From assembly GCA_028290325.1 (NCBI GenBank), contig JAQGJY010000102.1, forward strand, positions 1 through 13,338: DNA of 13,338 nt. Direction: 5' to 3'. The notes under the pieces were generated by a model. The model saw nothing but the letters and a program-made list of their open reading frames with translations. It did no database searches and had not been told where the DNA came from. A program made the translations under genes and the position numbers. This stretch comes from Tardiphaga sp. GTDB lineage: Bacteria > Pseudomonadota > Alphaproteobacteria > Rhizobiales > Xanthobacteraceae. This document shows, in pieces, positions 1 through 7,018 of the stretch. How positions within the stretch are numbered: position 1 is the first letter of the stretch; each line of letters begins with the position of its first letter.

Positions 1-50
1 ATTGACGTTTTTCGGAGATCGGGACAATGTGGCCGGATTGAGGGAAGCTT

Positions 51-599
51 ATGACGTCATGGATGAAAGAGCGCGACCGCCTGGTCGAGCAAACGATGGC
101 ATTCGTGCAGGGCGTCGCCGCGCAACGGCCAATCAAGCTCGATTCGGCCGAGGTTAACCCGCCGGAGTTGGCGCCCTCCGCCGTCGTCGCAATGCCTGTC
201 GAGACTCCTGTCGAGGCACCTGTCGCGGCAAAGCTTGCCCAGACCTCGGTCACCGACGCGTCGCTGGTCGAGGCCGAGGCTTTGATGTCGCTGATCGCGA
301 TGTCGCTGCCTTCGCTTCGGACGCAGCCGGCCACTGGCTCTGAGCCGACGGCGTCCGTGTCCGAACCGATAGAACTGTCCGCCCCCGCACAGGCCCGCTT
401 GGGCGCTTCGCCAGCGGTTTACGTACCCGCGCCGAAGCGGCCGAACCAGTTCGCGCTCCCCGAGCGCGAGATGATCGCGCAACGTGTCGATAATTTTCGC
501 GCCGCCCAATTGCGACTCATTCGCGAGCGCGAGGACAATTACGCGGCGGTCCAGGCAAAAATTCGCGCGACGCTCGGGAACGATCCGCAGCCTCGATAA
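51..599 (+). CDS. Hypothetical protein, Ala/Pro-rich with charged C-terminal helix
   Basis: A 182-aa protein I do not recognise. The ATG follows a good Shine-Dalgarno (GAGGGAAG, 40-47), which fixes the start. Residues 1-25 look helical and amphipathic (KERDRLVEQ...). Residues 30-130 are low complexity, rich in Ala, Pro, Val and Glu, and probably disordered. Residues 135-175 form a strongly charged predicted helix with RVDNFRAAQ and REREDNYAAVQ segments. There is no signal peptide, membrane segment or catalytic motif, so it is probably cytoplasmic. The gene is followed at once by two terminator hairpins, which suggests it is the last or only gene of its transcript. Codon use and GC match the neighbours. 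Coding status is supported by the RBS, the length and the clean termination; function is unknown. Confidence 0.65.
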   Translation: MTSWMKERDRLVEQTMAFVQGVAAQRPIKLDSAEVNPPELAPSAVVAMPVETPVEAPVAAKLAQTSVTDASLVEAEALMSLIAMSLPSLRTQPATGSEPTASVSEPIELSAPAQARLGASPAVYVPAPKRPNQFALPEREMIAQRVDNFRAAQLRLIREREDNYAAVQAKIRATLGNDPQPR

Positions 600-609
600 T
601 TGTCAGAAC

Positions 610-634
610 GAGCAATCCCCCGTTGCTCCATTTT
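610..634 (+). terminator. Hairpin terminator 1 after the 182-aa gene
   Basis: A 6-bp stem GAGCAA (610-615) / TTGCTC (623-628) with a C-rich loop is followed by CATTTT. It lies 11 bp after the stop codon. The stem is short, so alone it would be a weak terminator. Confidence 0.5.
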
Positions 635-635
635 G

Positions 636-671
636 AAAGCCCCGTCATTCCCCCGGACGGGGCTTTCGTTT
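636..671 (+). terminator. Strong hairpin terminator 2
   Basis: A perfect 11-bp stem AAAGCCCCGTC (636-646) / GACGGGGCTTT (656-666) with a 9-nt loop is followed by CGTTT. It separates the 182-aa gene from gloA. The A-run on the left arm means it could also work on the opposite strand, but no - strand gene needs it here. Confidence 0.85.
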
Positions 672-750
672 GACTGCCATCGCTCTTGCGCCAGGCCGTC
701 GTGCGGCCTAATTCCGATGATCGTTGTCCCGTGACCGGAGATCTCTTTCG

Positions 751-1200
751 ATGCGCTATCTGCACACCATGTTGCGCGTCCGCAATCTCGATGCGGCCAT
801 GAAATTCTATGTCGATGCGCTCGGCCTGACAGAGGTGCGCCGTGTCGATAACGACAAGGCGAAGTTCACCCTGGTCTTCCTCTGCGCCGATGAAGACGAA
901 GCGCGGCATCAGGCGTCGCCCGGGCGCGGCGCGCCATTGGTCGAACTGACTTACAACTGGGATGAGGAAAAATACGGCGAGGACCGATATTTCGGCCATC
1001 TCGCTTACGAGGTCGACGATATCTACGCGACCTGCGAGCGATTGATGAAGCTCGGCATCACCATCAACCGTCCGCCGCGCGACGGCCAGATGGCCTTCGT
1101 TCGCTCGCCCGATTTGCACTCCATCGAAATTCTGCAGAAGGGCGATGCGCTGCCGCCACAGGAGCCGTGGTCATCGATGCCCAATACCGGACACTGGTAG
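751..1200 (+). CDS. gloA: Lactoylglutathione lyase (glyoxalase I)
   Basis: A 149-aa protein of the VOC (glyoxalase I) family. It isomerises the hemithioacetal of methylglyoxal and glutathione to S-lactoylglutathione, the first step of methylglyoxal detoxification in the cytoplasm. The N-terminus MRYLHTMLRVRNL and the blocks VELTYNW and FGHLAYEVDD resemble E. coli GloA closely. The four metal ligands of the family are all present: His5, Glu65, His83 and Glu126. Length is normal (E. coli 135 aa). I chose the ATG at 751 because GGAG (737-740) lies 10 nt upstream and the start coincides with the family N-terminus; an in-frame TTG at 724 would add residues not found in relatives. It converges with the DUF502 gene, with only 24 bp between the two stops. 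Confidence 0.93.
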   Translation: MRYLHTMLRVRNLDAAMKFYVDALGLTEVRRVDNDKAKFTLVFLCADEDEARHQASPGRGAPLVELTYNWDEEKYGEDRYFGHLAYEVDDIYATCERLMKLGITINRPPRDGQMAFVRSPDLHSIEILQKGDALPPQEPWSSMPNTGHW

Positions 1201-1224
1201 GCCAGACGGCCGACGCGGCTCGGG

Positions 1225-2010
1225 TCAATCGACCGGGGCCGCGACCGGCGCCAGCGGCGCACCATTAGCGGCGCGCGCGGCCAGCTCGGCTTCGGCCAAG
1301 GCCGCGATTTTCTTCTGCGGATCGGCGCCGGGCTGAACGACGCCGGCGGACATGATGAGCGTCGCGGCATCCTCCGCGCTCATGTCGATCTCGATGATCT
1401 TGCTCTTGGGCAGATAGAAGAAGAACCCGGTCGTCGGATTCGGTGCGCACGGCAGAAACACCGAAATATGCTCGTCGGTCCCCGGCAGGCTGGCCGCGAC
1501 CTCGACGCTCGGTGCCTGCGAGATCAGCACGATCGACCACATGCCCGGCGACGGAAACTCGACCAGTCCGACCTTGCGGAAGCTCGACCCGGTGCCCGAA
1601 AACAGCGTTTCAAACACCTGCTTCAAGCCGCGATAGATCGCCCGCACCACCGGCATGCGGCCAAGCAGTTTCTCGCCGAGATCGACCAACGTGCGGCCGA
1701 TGAGGTTGGCGGTGAGGAAACCGAGCAGCGTCAGCGCGACCACCGCGACAACGAGGCCCGAGCCCGGCAGTCCGAATGGCAAATAGGTCTCGGGACGATA
1801 GTCGACCGGCACGAACGGCCGCACCAGACCATCGACCCAGGTGACGAACCACCAGGTCAGATAGAAGGTAATCGCGATTGGACCGGCGACGATCAACCCG
1901 GTCAGAAAATAGGTTCGCAATCGTCCCATCAGCCCGCGCGGCGGCTCCGGCGTCACGGGATTGGGGGGCATCAAAGGCGGCGGAGTATTGCGGGTGGTCA
2001 TCGTTTGCAT
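1225..2010 (-). CDS. DUF502 family membrane protein
   Basis: About 261 aa. After a Pro-rich N-terminal tail come two membrane segments (about residues 36-58, FLTGLIVAGPIAITFYLTWW, and 83-103, SGLVVAVVALTLLGF), then a soluble domain with the family-type blocks PVVRAIYRGLKQV and KVGLVEFPSPGMW. This is the layout of DUF502 proteins (relatives of plant LIKE-COV), whose molecular role is not established. The C-terminal 40 residues are Ala-rich. It lies 65 bp downstream of glmS on the same strand and is probably co-transcribed; DUF502 genes next to glmS are common in alphaproteobacteria. The start is uncertain: TTG 2016, ATG 2010 and ATG 2001 are all in frame, with no strong RBS. I chose the first ATG. 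Confidence 0.87.
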   Translation of the reverse strand: MQTMTTRNTPPPLMPPNPVTPEPPRGLMGRLRTYFLTGLIVAGPIAITFYLTWWFVTWVDGLVRPFVPVDYRPETYLPFGLPGSGLVVAVVALTLLGFLTANLIGRTLVDLGEKLLGRMPVVRAIYRGLKQVFETLFSGTGSSFRKVGLVEFPSPGMWSIVLISQAPSVEVAASLPGTDEHISVFLPCAPNPTTGFFFYLPKSKIIEIDMSAEDAATLIMSAGVVQPGADPQKKIAALAEAELAARAANGAPLAPVAAPVD

Positions 2011-2075
2011 ATCCAAGCGGCAGGCGCGCAGTCTAGCAGGTTGTTGGTCGGTCAGGCGAGCTTCGCCGTCGCACC

Positions 2076-3902
2076 CTACTCGACCGTGACCGATTTCGCG
2101 AGGTTGCGCGGCTGGTCAACATCGGTCCCCATCACGACGGCCGTATGATAGGCCAGCAATTGTACGGGGATGGCATAGATCATGGGCGTGAACATCGCGG
2201 CCATGTCCGGCAGCACGATGGTCACCAGCGACTCGATCGTCGCCTCGGCGGCGCCACGCGCGTCCGTCATCAGGATAATCCGGCCGCCGCGCGCCGCCAC
2301 CTCCTGCATATTGGAGACGGTTTTTTCGAATACCTGATCGTAGGGCGCGATGACGACCACCGGCATGGTCTCGTCGATCAGCGCGATCGGGCCGTGCTTG
2401 AGCTCGCCGGCGGCATAGCCTTCGGCGTGGATGTAGGAAATCTCCTTCAGCTTCAGCGCGCCCTCCAGCGCCAGCGGATAGCTGGTGCCGCGACCGAGAT
2501 AGAGCACATCCTTGCTCTTCGAAATGTCGCGCGCCAGATGCTCGATCTGCGGCTCGGTCGCCAGCGCTTCCGCCATCAGCCGCGGAATTTCGACAAGACC
2601 ATGCGTGAGCTTGGCTTCGTCGGCAGCCGACAATTCGCCTCGCGCCTTGCCGGCGGCGACCGCCAGCGCGGCCAGCACCATGAGCTGACAGGTGAAGGCT
2701 TTGGTCGAGGCGACGCCGATTTCGGGGCCGGCCAGCGTCGGCATCACGATGTCGCTTTCGCGCGCGATCGTGGAGGTCGCGACGTTGACCACCGACAGCG
2801 TGTGCAGGCCTTGCGACTTGGCGTAGCGCAACGCCGCCAGCGTGTCGGCGGTCTCGCCGGACTGCGAAATGAAGATCGCGAGATCACCCTTTCGCAGCGG
2901 CGCCTCGCGATAGCGAAATTCCGACGCCACGTCGATCTCGACCGGCAATCGCGCCATCCGCTCGAACCAGTATTTCGCGACGAAGCCCGCATAGCTGGCG
3001 GTGCCGCAGGCGGTGATCGAGACCCGCTGAATGTCCTTGAAGTCGAACGGCAGCTTGACCGGCAGCGCGATGCACTCGTTGGCCATATCGACGTAACGCG
3101 CCAGCGTGTGGCCGACGACTTCCGGCTGCTCGTGGATTTCCTTCGCCATGAAGTGGCGGTAGTTGGCTTTGTCGACCAGGAAAGACGACGCGCCGGACTT
3201 GATGACGTCGCGATTCACGACGGCATTGCTCTCGTCATAGATCACGCCGACGTCGCGCGTGAGAACCACCCAATCGCCATCGTCGAGATAGCTGATCGTG
3301 TCGGTGAAAGGTGCCAACGCGATCGCGTCGGAGCCGAGATACATCTCGCCGTCGCCATGGCCGATCGCGAGCGGCGAACCTTTGCGGGCGCCGATCAGCA
3401 AGTTCGGATGATCCTTGAAAATGAAGGCGAGCGCGAACGCGCCGCGCAGCTGCGGCAAAGCGGCCTTGACGGCGTCAACCGGCGAGGCGCCCTTTTCAAG
3501 ATAGCCGTTGACGAGATGGGCGACGACTTCGGTGTCGGTCTCGCTGGTGAATACAGCGCCTTGCGATTGCAGTTGCTGACGCAATTCGCGGAAGTTCTCG
3601 ATGATGCCGTTATGCACGATCGCCACCGAGCCGGCGGCATGCGGATGCGCGTTGGCTTCCGTCGGCTTGCCGTGCGTTTCCCAGCGGGTGTGGCCGATCC
3701 CGAGATGTCCGGCGAGCGGCTGGTTTTTCAGCAAGGTTTCGAGGTTGCGCAGCTTGCCTTCGGCGCGGCGACGATCGATCTGGCCACCTTCCAGCGTCGC
3801 GACGCCGGCGGAATCATAACCGCGATATTCGAGGCGCTTAAGTGAATCGACCAATTGATCCGCAACCGGACCGCGTCCCAGAATTCCAATGATGCCGCAC
3901 AT
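2076..3902 (-). CDS. glmS: Glutamine--fructose-6-phosphate aminotransferase (isomerizing)
   Basis: 608 aa, the usual length. It converts fructose-6-phosphate and glutamine to glucosamine-6-phosphate and glutamate, the first committed step to UDP-GlcNAc. The start MCGIIG gives the catalytic N-terminal Cys after Met removal, so the ATG at 3902 is certain; the frame stays open 28 codons further upstream, but using that would bury the Cys. The class II glutaminase domain covers about residues 2-240 (HTRW 71-74, NAHPHA, HNGIIENF). Two SIS isomerase domains follow, with SQSGETADTL at 346-355 and GRGTSYPLALEGALKLKE at 470-487. Glu487, His503 and Lys603 correspond to the isomerase catalytic residues, and the C-terminus NLAKSVTVE is canonical. 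One oddity is Glu75 in HTRWETHG, where relatives usually have Ala. It lies 122 bp after glmU, probably in one operon. Confidence 0.98.
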   Translation of the reverse strand: MCGIIGILGRGPVADQLVDSLKRLEYRGYDSAGVATLEGGQIDRRRAEGKLRNLETLLKNQPLAGHLGIGHTRWETHGKPTEANAHPHAAGSVAIVHNGIIENFRELRQQLQSQGAVFTSETDTEVVAHLVNGYLEKGASPVDAVKAALPQLRGAFALAFIFKDHPNLLIGARKGSPLAIGHGDGEMYLGSDAIALAPFTDTISYLDDGDWVVLTRDVGVIYDESNAVVNRDVIKSGASSFLVDKANYRHFMAKEIHEQPEVVGHTLARYVDMANECIALPVKLPFDFKDIQRVSITACGTASYAGFVAKYWFERMARLPVEIDVASEFRYREAPLRKGDLAIFISQSGETADTLAALRYAKSQGLHTLSVVNVATSTIARESDIVMPTLAGPEIGVASTKAFTCQLMVLAALAVAAGKARGELSAADEAKLTHGLVEIPRLMAEALATEPQIEHLARDISKSKDVLYLGRGTSYPLALEGALKLKEISYIHAEGYAAGELKHGPIALIDETMPVVVIAPYDQVFEKTVSNMQEVAARGGRIILMTDARGAAEATIESLVTIVLPDMAAMFTPMIYAIPVQLLAYHTAVVMGTDVDQPRNLAKSVTVE

Positions 3903-3930
3903 GCGGATTGAGTCCCCGAAATAGACTAAG

Positions 3931-3995
3931 CGCCGAACCGGCGAAGGCCTGTCTTTAGCGAACAACGCGGCACGCGCGTTACTCAATAATTATTG
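3931..3995 (-). promoter_or_regulatory. glmU-glmS spacer with AT-rich palindrome and small hairpin
   Basis: The 122-bp spacer holds a perfect 12-bp palindrome CAATAATTATTG (3984-3995), an AT-rich island in GC-rich DNA, and a 5-bp GC hairpin CGCCG/CGGCG (3931-3943). Neither has a T-run on the glmS strand, so neither is an intrinsic terminator. I find no convincing -35/-10 pair. They could mark an internal glmS promoter, an operator or an mRNA processing site; that is inference. Confidence 0.3.
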
Positions 3996-4024
3996 CGGAT
4001 TACGACAGCGAACCGACGATAGTC

Positions 4025-5383
4025 TTAAGTTGTCTTTGGTTTACGGCCGCGTGCCTTGGCGGCGCGAAAGCGTGTGCCCCAGTCGTCGCGGACCGTCTGT
4101 TGATTACGCTCAAGCGCGAGGGCATTATCGGCGACGTCCTTGGTGATGACCGAGCCCGAACCGATATAGGCCCCGGCCCCGATCGTGACCGGCGCCACCA
4201 GCGACGAATTCGAGCCGATGAACGCGCCCGCGCCGATCGTGGTCTTGTGCTTGTCGAAGCCGTCGTAATTGCAGGTGATGGTGCCTGCGCCAATATTGGC
4301 CTTCGCGCCGATATGGGCATCGCCGATATAGGTCAGGTGATTGACCTTCGCGCCATCCTCGATAATCGCGGATTTGATCTCGACGAAATTACCAACCTTC
4401 GCACCCATGCCGAGTGACGTTCCCGGCCGCAGCCGCGCATAGGGACCGACCGACGCCTGGCCACCGATCTTGGTTTGCACGATGTGCGAGAAGGCATGGA
4501 TGACCGCGCCGTCGCCGATCGAGACGCCGGGGCCGAGCACGACGAAAGGCTCGATCGTCACGTCCTTGCCGAAGATCGTATCAGCGGCGAGATAGACCGT
4601 CTCCGGCGCAACCAGCGTCACGCCCGCCGTCAGCGCGGCCTCGCGCAGGCGGGTTTGCATGATGGCTTCGGCCTGCGCCAGTTGCGCCTTGGTGTTGATG
4701 CCGCGCACTTCATCCTCGTCGGTTTCGATCACGCTGGCGCGCAGCCCCATCTTGCGCACGATCTCGACCGCATCGGTGAGGTAGAATTCGTTCTTGCTGT
4801 TGGCGTTGCCGATCGCCTCGATCACCTTCAGCGCGGTCGTTCCGTCGAACGCCATCACGCCGGCATTGCAAAGCGTGATCTCGCGTTCGGCCGCGCTTGC
4901 CTCGGATTGCTCGCGGATCGCGACAAGCTGCTCGCCGTCGGTGACAAGACGCCCATAGCCGGTCGGATCGACGGCGCGAAAACCGAGCACCACCAGCGCC
5001 GCACCATTGGCCAGCGGCGCGCGCAGCCGGGCAAAGGTCATCGCCGAAATCAGCGGCGTATCGCCGAACGCGACGAGCAGGTCGTCCGCGCCTTGGGCGA
5101 TCGCATCGCGCGCGGCCAGCACGGCGTGGGCGGTGCCGAGCCGGTCATGCTGGACGAAGGTCCGCGCGTCGGGCCGGGCGCGGCGCGCCGCGCCGGCGAC
5201 GTCGTCGCGGTCGGGTCCGACGACGACCGCCAAGGCCGTGCCGTGGCCCGAGGGTGCCGCGGTCAGCACATGCGTGAGTAATGATTGTCCGGCGACCTCG
5301 TGTAAAACCTTCGGCAACGAGGACCGCATCCGCGTGCCCTCGCCGGCTGCGAGCACGATGGTCAGGCTGGTTCGGGCGTTCAT
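4025..5383 (-). CDS. glmU: Bifunctional GlcNAc-1-phosphate uridyltransferase / glucosamine-1-phosphate acetyltransferase
   Basis: 452 aa, normal for GlmU. It acetylates glucosamine-1-phosphate with acetyl-CoA and then transfers UMP from UTP, giving UDP-GlcNAc. The N-terminal nucleotidyltransferase domain has LAAGEGTRM and LPKVLHEVAG (residues 11-32), the LGTAHA uracil-binding loop (82-87) and a metal-binding Asp in FGDTP (Asp108). From about residue 250 the chain is a left-handed beta-helix of hexapeptide repeats. The acetyltransferase block VNHLTYIGD supplies the catalytic His349, followed by NIGAGTITCNYDG (363-375). The ATG at 5383 is preceded by AGGAAAG at good spacing and matches the family N-terminus; the frame runs open further upstream but would overlap the divergent gene. 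It is probably the first gene of glmU-glmS-DUF502. Confidence 0.98.
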   Translation of the reverse strand: MNARTSLTIVLAAGEGTRMRSSLPKVLHEVAGQSLLTHVLTAAPSGHGTALAVVVGPDRDDVAGAARRARPDARTFVQHDRLGTAHAVLAARDAIAQGADDLLVAFGDTPLISAMTFARLRAPLANGAALVVLGFRAVDPTGYGRLVTDGEQLVAIREQSEASAAEREITLCNAGVMAFDGTTALKVIEAIGNANSKNEFYLTDAVEIVRKMGLRASVIETDEDEVRGINTKAQLAQAEAIMQTRLREAALTAGVTLVAPETVYLAADTIFGKDVTIEPFVVLGPGVSIGDGAVIHAFSHIVQTKIGGQASVGPYARLRPGTSLGMGAKVGNFVEIKSAIIEDGAKVNHLTYIGDAHIGAKANIGAGTITCNYDGFDKHKTTIGAGAFIGSNSSLVAPVTIGAGAYIGSGSVITKDVADNALALERNQQTVRDDWGTRFRAAKARGRKPKTT

Positions 5384-5415
5384 CTGGGCTTTCCTGGCCG
5401 ATCCGTCTTGAATGC

Positions 5416-5433
5416 CGGCGCGGATCCGCGCCG
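5416..5433. repeat. 18-bp perfect palindrome in the glmU leader
   Basis: CGGCGCGGATCCGCGCCG reads identically on both strands and has no spacer. It lies 33-50 bp before the glmU ATG, in the 178-bp divergent region shared with the SPOR-like gene. It could be an operator for a dimeric repressor or an mRNA hairpin. No regulator is assigned, and GC-rich palindromes of this size can arise by chance in such DNA. Confidence 0.45.
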
Positions 5434-5561
5434 TCGCCCTCATAAAGTGTTTTTCACGGAACGGAAACCCGTGGCGCTTACGCGGCTTAGGCGCGCGCGT
5501 CGTTCCTGATATTGTCGGCGATGTGATTCGCTTGAGGCCGCAGGGGGGCCGAATTGGTCCG

Positions 5562-6575
5562 ATGAGCAGGAAACGCGATCGCGCCGCCATCGGTCCAGAG
5601 GCCCAAGGCGCCCATAGCACGGTATTGGCGGAGGAGGATTCCTTCGACAGGCGGGCGCTGCTCCGCCTCGGCGCGTGGAGCATCGCCGCGATTTCCGCTG
5701 TCGTGATCGCCATGCTGTCAAACCAGTCATCGCTGAAACTGCGCCGCGATGAATTGGCCAACAGCGATCTCACCCGTCAGGCCCAGCAAATGCAGCTGCT
5801 CAACCAGCAGACGCAAGGCGAAGCGCGCCGGCTGGCCTCGGCGATCGAGACGCTTAACAGCGACCGCGACCGGCTTTATTCGCGGGTCAGCACGCTCGAA
5901 CAGGGGCTCGATTCCGTTACCGGATCGATCGGACGGCAGGCCGCCGTACGGCCCATGGCGGCGGCCATCGAAACCCCGCCTGCCCCGGCGCCGGCGGCCA
6001 GTATTCCTGCCCGTGACACGATGCCCGCCAGTTCGACACCGTTGATGGCCTCGAAATCGCTGATGGCGCCGCCCGATCCCGCCGCCGCCCGCCTCGACGC
6101 GCCGGCCGACGTCGTCGCCAGCGCACCGGCGGCCGCCGAGCCCGACGCGGTGCCCGTCTCGCGGAGCGCGTTCGGCATCGATCTTGGAATTGCGCCCTCC
6201 ATCGAGGGTTTGCGCGCGTTGTGGAGGCAGATCAGCGCCGCGCATCCGGCGCTGGCTGGCTTGACGCCACTGCTTGTCGTCAAAGAACGGCCGGGCGCGG
6301 CCGGGATGCAGCTTCGCTTGGTGGCGGGGCCGCTGCGGGACGCCACGTCCGCCGCGCAAATCTGTGCCGCGCTGCCGGCGGGCAGGTTGTGTGAACCGGC
6401 GGCTTATGACGGCCAACGTTTGACGCTGGGCGGCGATGCGACCGCCGCGCCACCCGCCATCGCGCCGAAGCCGGTCGTGAAACGCAAACCCAAACCGAAG
6501 CCGCCGGCGCAACCCGCCGCCGCGACTCCGCCCGCCGCGATCGCGCCGCCGCCCACCTCGCTGCTCCGAGGCTGA
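5562..6575 (+). CDS. Membrane-anchored coiled-coil protein with SPOR-like C-terminal domain
   Basis: 337 aa from the ATG at 5562. The order is a charged cytoplasmic tail (1-30), one membrane segment (about 33-52, LLRLGAWSIAAISAVVIAML), a predicted periplasmic coiled coil (about 55-125, rich in Gln/Leu/Arg with LNSDRDRLYSRVSTLEQ), a Pro/Ala-rich linker (130-200), and a compact domain at 203-290 (FGIDLG...MQLRLVAGPL...AAQICAAL). The last part resembles SPOR-like domains, which in confirmed cases bind denuded peptidoglycan. A tail with alternating Lys-Pro (KPVVKRKPKPKPP) closes the protein. Two cysteines (Cys268, Cys277) flank a short loop in the domain. The role is unknown; envelope or cell-wall binding is inference. 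AGGGGGG about 12 nt upstream is the best RBS; an in-frame ATG at 5412 would add 50 residues of poor character. It is probably co-transcribed with the next gene, 62 bp on. Confidence 0.75.
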   Translation: MSRKRDRAAIGPEAQGAHSTVLAEEDSFDRRALLRLGAWSIAAISAVVIAMLSNQSSLKLRRDELANSDLTRQAQQMQLLNQQTQGEARRLASAIETLNSDRDRLYSRVSTLEQGLDSVTGSIGRQAAVRPMAAAIETPPAPAPAASIPARDTMPASSTPLMASKSLMAPPDPAAARLDAPADVVASAPAAAEPDAVPVSRSAFGIDLGIAPSIEGLRALWRQISAAHPALAGLTPLLVVKERPGAAGMQLRLVAGPLRDATSAAQICAALPAGRLCEPAAYDGQRLTLGGDATAAPPAIAPKPVVKRKPKPKPPAQPAAATPPAAIAPPPTSLLRG

Positions 6576-6637
6576 TTTCCCATCTCCGCATGCCAAGCCG
6601 GCTTGTTCGCAGGCGCCATAAACCCCATAATCGGCCC

Positions 6638-7018
6638 ATGAAAAAACAACCATTCCGGCTGACGCCGTTCCAGGTCCAGTGGCTGCTCGTGGTCGGGTTT
6701 TGTACCGTGGGCTACGCGATCTATCTGCGTTACATGGCGATCGAGCTGTCGACCTTCGCATTGTCTTGCGATGGCGGCTTGCCGACGCTGATGTGCAAGA
6801 CGCGGCTGCTGGCCACCGCGCTGTTCAAGAATTCGGTCTTCGGGATTGCGGCGTTGGTCATCGCCGTGCTGCACGTCATCCGGCCGTCGATCGTCACGCT
6901 GACCGCCGGCCTGATCTGTGCCGGCTTCGGCATCGTGCTCTATAACGTGGGTTTATCCGGCGTCGCTATTGGACTGCTGGTTCTTGGCTTTGCGCGGCCC
7001 GCGCCCGCCACAGCGTGA
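6638..7018 (+). CDS. Small multi-spanning membrane protein, hypothetical
   Basis: 126 aa with a short basic N-terminus (MKKQPFRLTP) and probably four membrane segments at about residues 14-32, 64-80, 84-103 and 105-119. The loop between segments 1 and 2 carries two cysteines in LSCDGGLPTLMC (Cys44, Cys53), on the side predicted to be periplasmic, which might form a disulfide. I do not recognise a named family. It follows the SPOR-like gene by 62 bp and is probably in the same transcript. Its last 53 bp overlap the 3' end of the convergent ndvC gene, a real tail-to-tail overlap since both frames are coherent up to their stops. No clear RBS precedes the ATG, and an in-frame start lies further upstream at 6590, so the start is moderately sure. 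Confidence 0.75.
   Translation: MKKQPFRLTPFQVQWLLVVGFCTVGYAIYLRYMAIELSTFALSCDGGLPTLMCKTRLLATALFKNSVFGIAALVIAVLHVIRPSIVTLTAGLICAGFGIVLYNVGLSGVAIGLLVLGFARPAPATA

Noticed and set aside
2..30. TTGACG as a -35 box before the 182-aa gene.
   Set aside because: The hexamer 17 bp downstream (CAATGT) is a poor -10, and upstream context is cut by the window edge.
2145..3845. A 566-codon open frame on the + strand opposite glmS.
   Set aside because: It mirrors glmS codon periodicity in GC-rich DNA, has Arg/Gln/His-rich low-quality sequence and no family motif.
3903..3986. A 28-codon upstream extension of glmS.
   Set aside because: GlmS needs Cys directly after the initiator Met; the ATG at 3902 gives this.
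3903..4024. Possible glmS ribozyme or riboswitch in the glmU-glmS spacer.
   Set aside because: The spacer is only 122 bp and shows no glmS ribozyme core; that element is mainly found in Gram-positive bacteria.
6594..6605. 12-bp palindrome CAAGCCGGCTTG after the SPOR-like gene as a terminator.
   Set aside because: It has no loop and no T-run, and the next gene 33 bp on is probably co-transcribed.
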